Source of the DNA: Liopterus haemorrhoidalis
Taxonomy: Eukaryota; Arthropoda; Insecta; Coleoptera; Dytiscidae
Direction: 5' to 3'
DNA length: 64,000 nt
NCBI GenBank assembly: GCA_963971575.1
Contig: OZ020616.1
Coordinates: 28,934,306 to 28,998,305 of the forward strand
The position numbers and the translations under genes were made by a program. Positions 60,055 to 64,000 of the stretch are shown piece by piece; within the stretch, counting starts at the first letter, position 1, and the number at the start of each line of letters is the position of its first letter. Below the pieces are notes generated by a model, which worked only from the letters and a program-made list of their open reading frames with translations, searched no databases and was not told the DNA's origin.

Positions 60055-60560
60055 AAGTGTATCCAAAGATACCGCGTCTTTGGAAATCGCTTTTGAAAAA
60101 AAAAACAACTTCAACTTGAACATTTTTTAAATATCTCGAACGGTTTGCGAAACATTGAATTCTCTATAATGACTTGAAAGTAAAGTATTTTTATTTACTT
60201 GTGCTTAAAGTATGTTCCATTTTGATTTAAACACTTTTGCATCCATATTCTTAAGCTATATATAGCTTGAAACAATAAAAATAAAAATAATTAAAAATAT
60301 TTCACTTTCAAGAAGTACTTTCAAGTATTTGTAATTATTTTTAAAAATATAATTAATTACACCCCTACTCTTAAACTGTCCGTAGCCCAGAGCATAAAAA
60401 CTTAAAAAATCACTTTCAAGTCGTAAGTACGACTTGAAAGTATGACTTAACAGTACTTGAAAGTGAACTATTTTTATTATTATTATGCTCAGAGCTACAT
60501 ACAGCTTAAGACTAAAGATGCGAAAGTGTTTACATCAATATGGAAGGCACATTGAACTCT

Positions 60561-60598
<38 letters not shown>

Positions 60599-60850
60599 CT
60601 TTACTTTCAAGTCATTATATACACAATTTTTTGTAAATAATAAAAGATATTTAAAAAATGTTTAAATAAAAGTTGTTTCTTTTCAAAAACTCTATCCAAA
60701 CATAACCAATTCGACATACGTTCCTATTTAAAAAATCAAATTTGTCCTTGATATCATGTGCTTCTGGTTTGTTCAGGAAAATTTCTATACTACCATTTGG
60801 GTAAACCTTGGTCACCAACATTTTTCCCAACTTCCTCACACGTAGTATTT
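60055..60850. repeat. two inverted copies of repeat H
   Basis: 60055-60260 (plus) and 60850-60480 (minus) share GTWTAYCCAAA, ATAATGACTTGAAAGTAAAG and the AAACACTTT-GCATC block, giving a long imperfect inverted repeat with an (AT)n at 60560-60595. A third copy is at 43559. Confidence 0.6.
60651..60839 (-). CDS. micro-ORF of repeat H, 62 residues
   Basis: The frame reads KLGKMLVTKVYPNGSIEIFL, NKPEAHDIKDKFDFLNRNV and GYVWIEFLKRNNFYLNIF. Broken versions of the same reading occur at 43559-43700 and 60055-60130, so an ancestral coding segment was spread with the repeat. I do not recognise the protein. It may be part of a larger transposon gene. Intact here, but short and isolated. Confidence 0.35.
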   Translation of the reverse strand: MRKLGKMLVTKVYPNGSIEIFLNKPEAHDIKDKFDFLNRNVCRIGYVWIEFLKRNNFYLNIF

Positions 60851-60888
60851 TTGAATAAAATCATATTCCCTCTATCTTAATACACTCA

Positions 60889-61023
60889 GGCCCGGTTTCT
60901 GAGAGCTTAGCCGAGTTTAACCGCTTGGCTAAACTGGGTTACAATTTAACAATCCCATAAGTAACCATGGCAACTATTTTCTGACCATTTGGTATAGTTA
61001 ACTAAGCTTTCAGAAACCGGCCC
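60889..61023. mobile_element. 135-bp MITE with GGCCCGGTTTCTGA ends
   Basis: GGCCCGGTTTCTGAGAGCTTAG at the left and TAAGCTTTCAGAAACCGGCC at the right are inverted, with TCA on both sides (60886-60888 and 61024-61026). The 3-bp duplication suggests a PIF/Harbinger-type origin. Confidence 0.7.
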
Positions 61024-61636
61024 TCAGTATACCGTATGTACTTTTTCGACTTGCAACATAGAGCTTTCCCATGTTAAATTTTCCATTGCATATTCTATCT
61101 CTACTATGAGTTTTAAACAAAAACTTTATTAATAAAAATTGTTCAGTATTTTAATCCCAACATATTGTGCCTAATTTTGAATAATAAAATCCCAATTTGT
61201 TTGAAAAAAGGCACACAATATTTTTTGTGTTTATATCTGAAAATAACAGTGGCCTGAGAGGAATAAATGATATGAATGCACTTTCCAGAAAATTGATTTC
61301 AAACTTCAATAAGAGGGAAATTCTGCATGCAATCTAATATTACTTCTATTATATGGTTAGCTTTATTAAGTAGTTTATCTACTACTTTATAAAAGACTAG
61401 TTGATATGCCCGTACTTCGTATGGTTTTTGTTACATTTTCAATTTCAAGCAGAACAGAAAATAATCGTTTCTTTATTTTAAACCACTGTTTTAGTATAAG
61501 TTAAGTAAACAATAGGTGAAAATAATAAAGTAAAGTTACAAAAGTGATGAATAGTATAATATACAAAAGTAATATATGGAACCATCCTACGAAGATTGTC
61601 TTAACTCAATATATGAATTTTTTTACTTATGTAAGT

Positions 61637-61637
<1 letters not shown>

Positions 61638-61674
<37 letters not shown>
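61638..61674. repeat. (AT)n microsatellite
   Basis: Uninterrupted AT run; similar runs at 60565-60595 and 62025-62049. Confidence 0.9.
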
Positions 61675-61678
<4 letters not shown>

Positions 61679-61722
61679 CATAAAGAATATCGAGTATTCT
61701 AATATTTAGAATATAGAATATT

Positions 61723-61780
61723 TAGATAGAAGCAATCATGGTACCAACTGACCACCGTGTACCATGATTGCTTCTATCTA
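61723..61780. repeat. perfect 21-bp hairpin
   Basis: TAGATAGAAGCAATCATGGTA (61723-61743) and its exact inverse (61760-61780) flank a 16-base loop CCAACTGACCACCGTG. Such exact pairing in AT-rich DNA is unlikely by chance. Confidence 0.8.
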
Positions 61781-61923
61781 CTGGTGAGTTTTTAATTCTA
61801 TTATCAATATATTTACAAAACTAAAATTATATCTACCTAAATTTTGATTATATTGTTAAAATCCTGTTATACCATTTCTTATATTAATATAAAATTGTAA
61901 TTATATGTATATAATTATTTTAG

Positions 61924-61957
61924 GCTGAAGATGCGTTAACTAATAAACGCGAAACGT
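61924..61957 (+). other. hammerhead-like motif CTGAAGAT-stem-CGAAACGT
   Basis: GCTGAAGATGCGTT-AACTAATA-AACGCGAAACG has the CTGANGA and GAAAC words of a hammerhead core around a GCGTT/AACGC stem, but with one extra T before the stem. TACCATGAT just after repeats part of the hairpin at 61723-61780. Penelope-like elements are known to carry hammerheads; that link is inference. Confidence 0.35.
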
Positions 61958-62435
61958 ACCATGATACTTGTTTTTTAATTTTCCTAACTAAAACTGACGA
62001 TTAAAGAAGAACATTTTATATACTATATATATATATATATATATATATAACACAAAACGGTACGTTATGCTACCAAAATTATAGCTTTGTGAGATACGAA
62101 TTTTTTCATGTAAAGATTAGACGATATTCTAATATTTAAGTTACATAATTTAGTAAATGAAAATATCGAGTTACGACGATATTCGTAGGACGATTCGATA
62201 TGGTAAAAAATGGTATAAAAAATTGTATAGAAATTTAATACTTTATACAATTTAAAAATAGACAATAGATAACTATCTATTTTTATATTCATAAGGATAG
62301 AATCATTTTTATATATTTATTTTGTCTAAGATTGTTAGTATCCGTACACTTTATTACATGTTACAATAAAATTCGGTTAATAGAGCCACCGGTTAGTCGA
62401 GACTGCTGGTTAATTTGCGTAAAACGTAAAAAACT

Positions 62436-62600
62436 TCGTCTCAGCCTCAAGTATTTAATACTTATAAATAAGTATCTGTTCATATAAGGATAATAGGACA
62501 AGTTAAAACGTCACGCTGACCACGCAGCTTTCATACTTATGACCAGTGGTCTAGAAACGGAGAACTTACTTTCTCTAACCCTTATACGCCTATCTAAGAG
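62436..62600 (+). mobile_element. tRNA-derived SINE, body only
   Basis: CAGCCTCAAGTATTTAATAC, GATAATAGGACAAGTTAAAA, GGTCTAGAAACGGAGAACTT and TATACGCCTATCTAAG match the SINE copies at 28180 and 63335. The tRNA head is absent. Confidence 0.65.
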
Positions 62601-63334
62601 TTGTAAACCTAATATTGCTTTAAGTTGCTATTATATAGCAAACTGTAAACGAAATACTTGTGGTTGCCCACCAGCTATGTCAGTTTTCACAAAGATACAT
62701 TGTTTAGTAAATGTATTTAAAATAAGACCCATTAAGTATTGTCTAAATAATTCTTGATTTTTTTTTTATGAAGGTGCCTGTACTTCGGAATTATTTAAGC
62801 ATGACATGCCCGTGCCGCAATTATTTAAGTATTTCCAATTTCTTTATAATAAGAGATATGAAGGACATTAAATTTAAAAAAATCAAGTATTGTACTCTAC
62901 AAATAAAAATAATAAATTGGAAAAACAATTCAACGGAGCAAATGTAATTTTCAAATAATCAACAAATAAGGGCACTATGGCTTTAAACCTAATTTTAAAA
63001 AAGTTATTAAGACTTATTTAAACAAATATATTAGTATGTTTCCTTGGTTTAAGGGAAATTAGATTTTAAATTCTAGTAATTTTCGACGATTAAATGAGGC
63101 TTTTTGTTTAGCTAAAGCCCATTTCAATCGTCAAAAAGTAAGCCCATGACAACTTGAGAAAATTAAAATTCCATTTGGTCCCGCTTAAACATTAGGAATA
63201 GCCTTTATACCTCCAGCAGAACAAGCATAATCTTTAAGTTTCAGCCACCTATTTTACTAAGATGAATTAAATGTTTTTTTTTCACGTTTTATGGCCTTTG
63301 CTAATAAAGCAAGTAACTAGGATAATTTTTATTT
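62601..63334. other. no gene recognised
   Basis: AT-rich. 63080-63260 is slightly less AT-rich (GCTAAAGCCCATTTCAATCG ...), but no frame in the standard or invertebrate mitochondrial code gave a recognised protein. Confidence 0.35.
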
Positions 63335-63632
63335 TTAAATAAAAAAAATAAAAAATAATAGGATCCCAATACCTAAACAGGCGTATAAGGGGCAGAGAAG
63401 GTAAGTTCTCCGTTTGTAGACTGCCGGCCATAGATATGAAAGCCACGTGGTCAGTGTTACGTTTCAACCGGTCCTATTATCCCTGTATAAACAGATACTC
63501 ATTTTAAGTATGAAATACTTGAGGCTGAGTCGACCCCAGATATGCACATTTTCGGAAGATAAAAATCCGAGGTGGGGGATCTCGAACCCGCGTCTCTGTG
63601 CTCAGTAGACGGACCTACCACGGAGCCACGGC
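63335..63632 (-). mobile_element. tRNA-derived SINE, best-preserved copy
   Basis: Minus strand from 63632: GCCGTGGCTCCGTGGTAGGT (A box), then GCGGGTTCGAGATCCCC (B box), body CCTCGGATTTTTATCTTCCG, TCAGCCTCAAGTATTTCATA, ACGGAGAACTTACCTTC and CTTATACGCCTGTTTAGG. It ends in A/T-rich TATTTTTTATTTTTTTTATT. Length is about 298 bp. The A and B boxes have proper spacing for an internal RNA polymerase III promoter. Confidence 0.8.
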
Positions 63633-63649
63633 AACTCTAATATTTATTT

Positions 63650-63725
63650 TACATGTTGAAAATTCCATGCCTGAGCAGGATTTGAACCCGAGAAACTCAG
63701 CACAGGGCACGTGTGTTACACTACG
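63650..63725 (-). repeat. second tRNA-like fragment beside the SINE
   Basis: Minus strand: GACGTAGTGTAACACACGTG (A-box-like) and CGGGTTCAAATCCTG (B box). No clear body follows before the SINE at 63632, so it is probably the head of another truncated SINE. Confidence 0.4.
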
Positions 63726-64000
63726 TCAGAAGACAATTAAATGTTTAAATGTTAAAAATCAGGTCTTAATAACTTATTTCTTATTTATTAATAATAAATT
63801 ATTGAGACTTGATTTTGAACATTTATTTCAGTAAAAACCAACCTTTAAAATTAATCTAATGAACTAAAAGTGTTGTGACTTCGAAAAAATTAAGAACCAC
63901 TGACTGGAATTAAGAAACACTATTCTGGACAAGCAGAACGTCCTTGTTTTCCAACGTAGAGTCTAATATATGAACCAAAATCTTAGTATTAAAATTGGCA

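Noticed and set aside
62990..63260. Mitochondrial DNA insertion
   Set aside because: Reading with the invertebrate mitochondrial code still gave stops and no recognisable mitochondrial protein.

Overview
The window looks like AT-rich nuclear DNA from an arthropod, probably an insect. Evidence: GT-AG introns and TATA/TCAGTT-type promoters, no bacterial gene layout, short CCTAA/TTAGG runs, tRNA-derived SINEs, and a dense mix of mariner, pogo/Tigger, hAT, Helitron-type and non-LTR elements. No host gene can be named. At best there is a possible first exon at 16.6-16.9 kb and a weak internal exon at 58.9 kb. Almost all the interpretable sequence is mobile DNA, much of it nested.

1-13 kb: a decayed mariner (1656-3946) carries a hAT MITE and a Helitron-like element. 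A broken, intron-bearing IS630/Tc1-type transposase lies at 7.1-8.3 kb, a mosaic repeat with a hAT 5' fragment at 9-10.3 kb, and a Tigger remnant at 12.2-13 kb. 13-25 kb: a mariner fragment, a nearly whole DDE element (14395-15640), a Helitron-like copy hit by a hAT MITE, a truncated non-LTR tail, and a solo LTR (23105-24758) with three 222-bp repeats in its U3.

25-30 kb: a mariner interrupted by a Helitron-like element with a tRNA-like module, a SINE, a (TTTA)n tract, a small MITE and a Helitron/PIF1 helicase scrap. 30.3-40 kb: one nested cluster. A Helitron-like element was hit by a MITE with GTACTAGTAC motifs (itself hit by a pogo derivative) and by a hAT. The hAT was in turn hit by a MITE and by a nearly intact non-LTR retrotransposon with a PHD-finger ORF1 and an endonuclease/reverse transcriptase ORF2. 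This is the only part with long open coding frames.

40-64 kb: an inverted copy of the 9-10 kb repeat, more hAT and Helitron-like copies, and a 4.5-kb satellite of about 121-bp units (48.3-52.8 kb). A hAT/P-type transposon with a THAP-like start has split off the array's last partial unit. Beyond it lie another hAT with a decayed C-terminal transposase domain, inverted copies of a micro-ORF repeat, a perfect 21-bp hairpin near a ribozyme-like motif, and SINE copies. Boundaries rest mainly on inverted repeats and target-site duplications read directly from the sequence.
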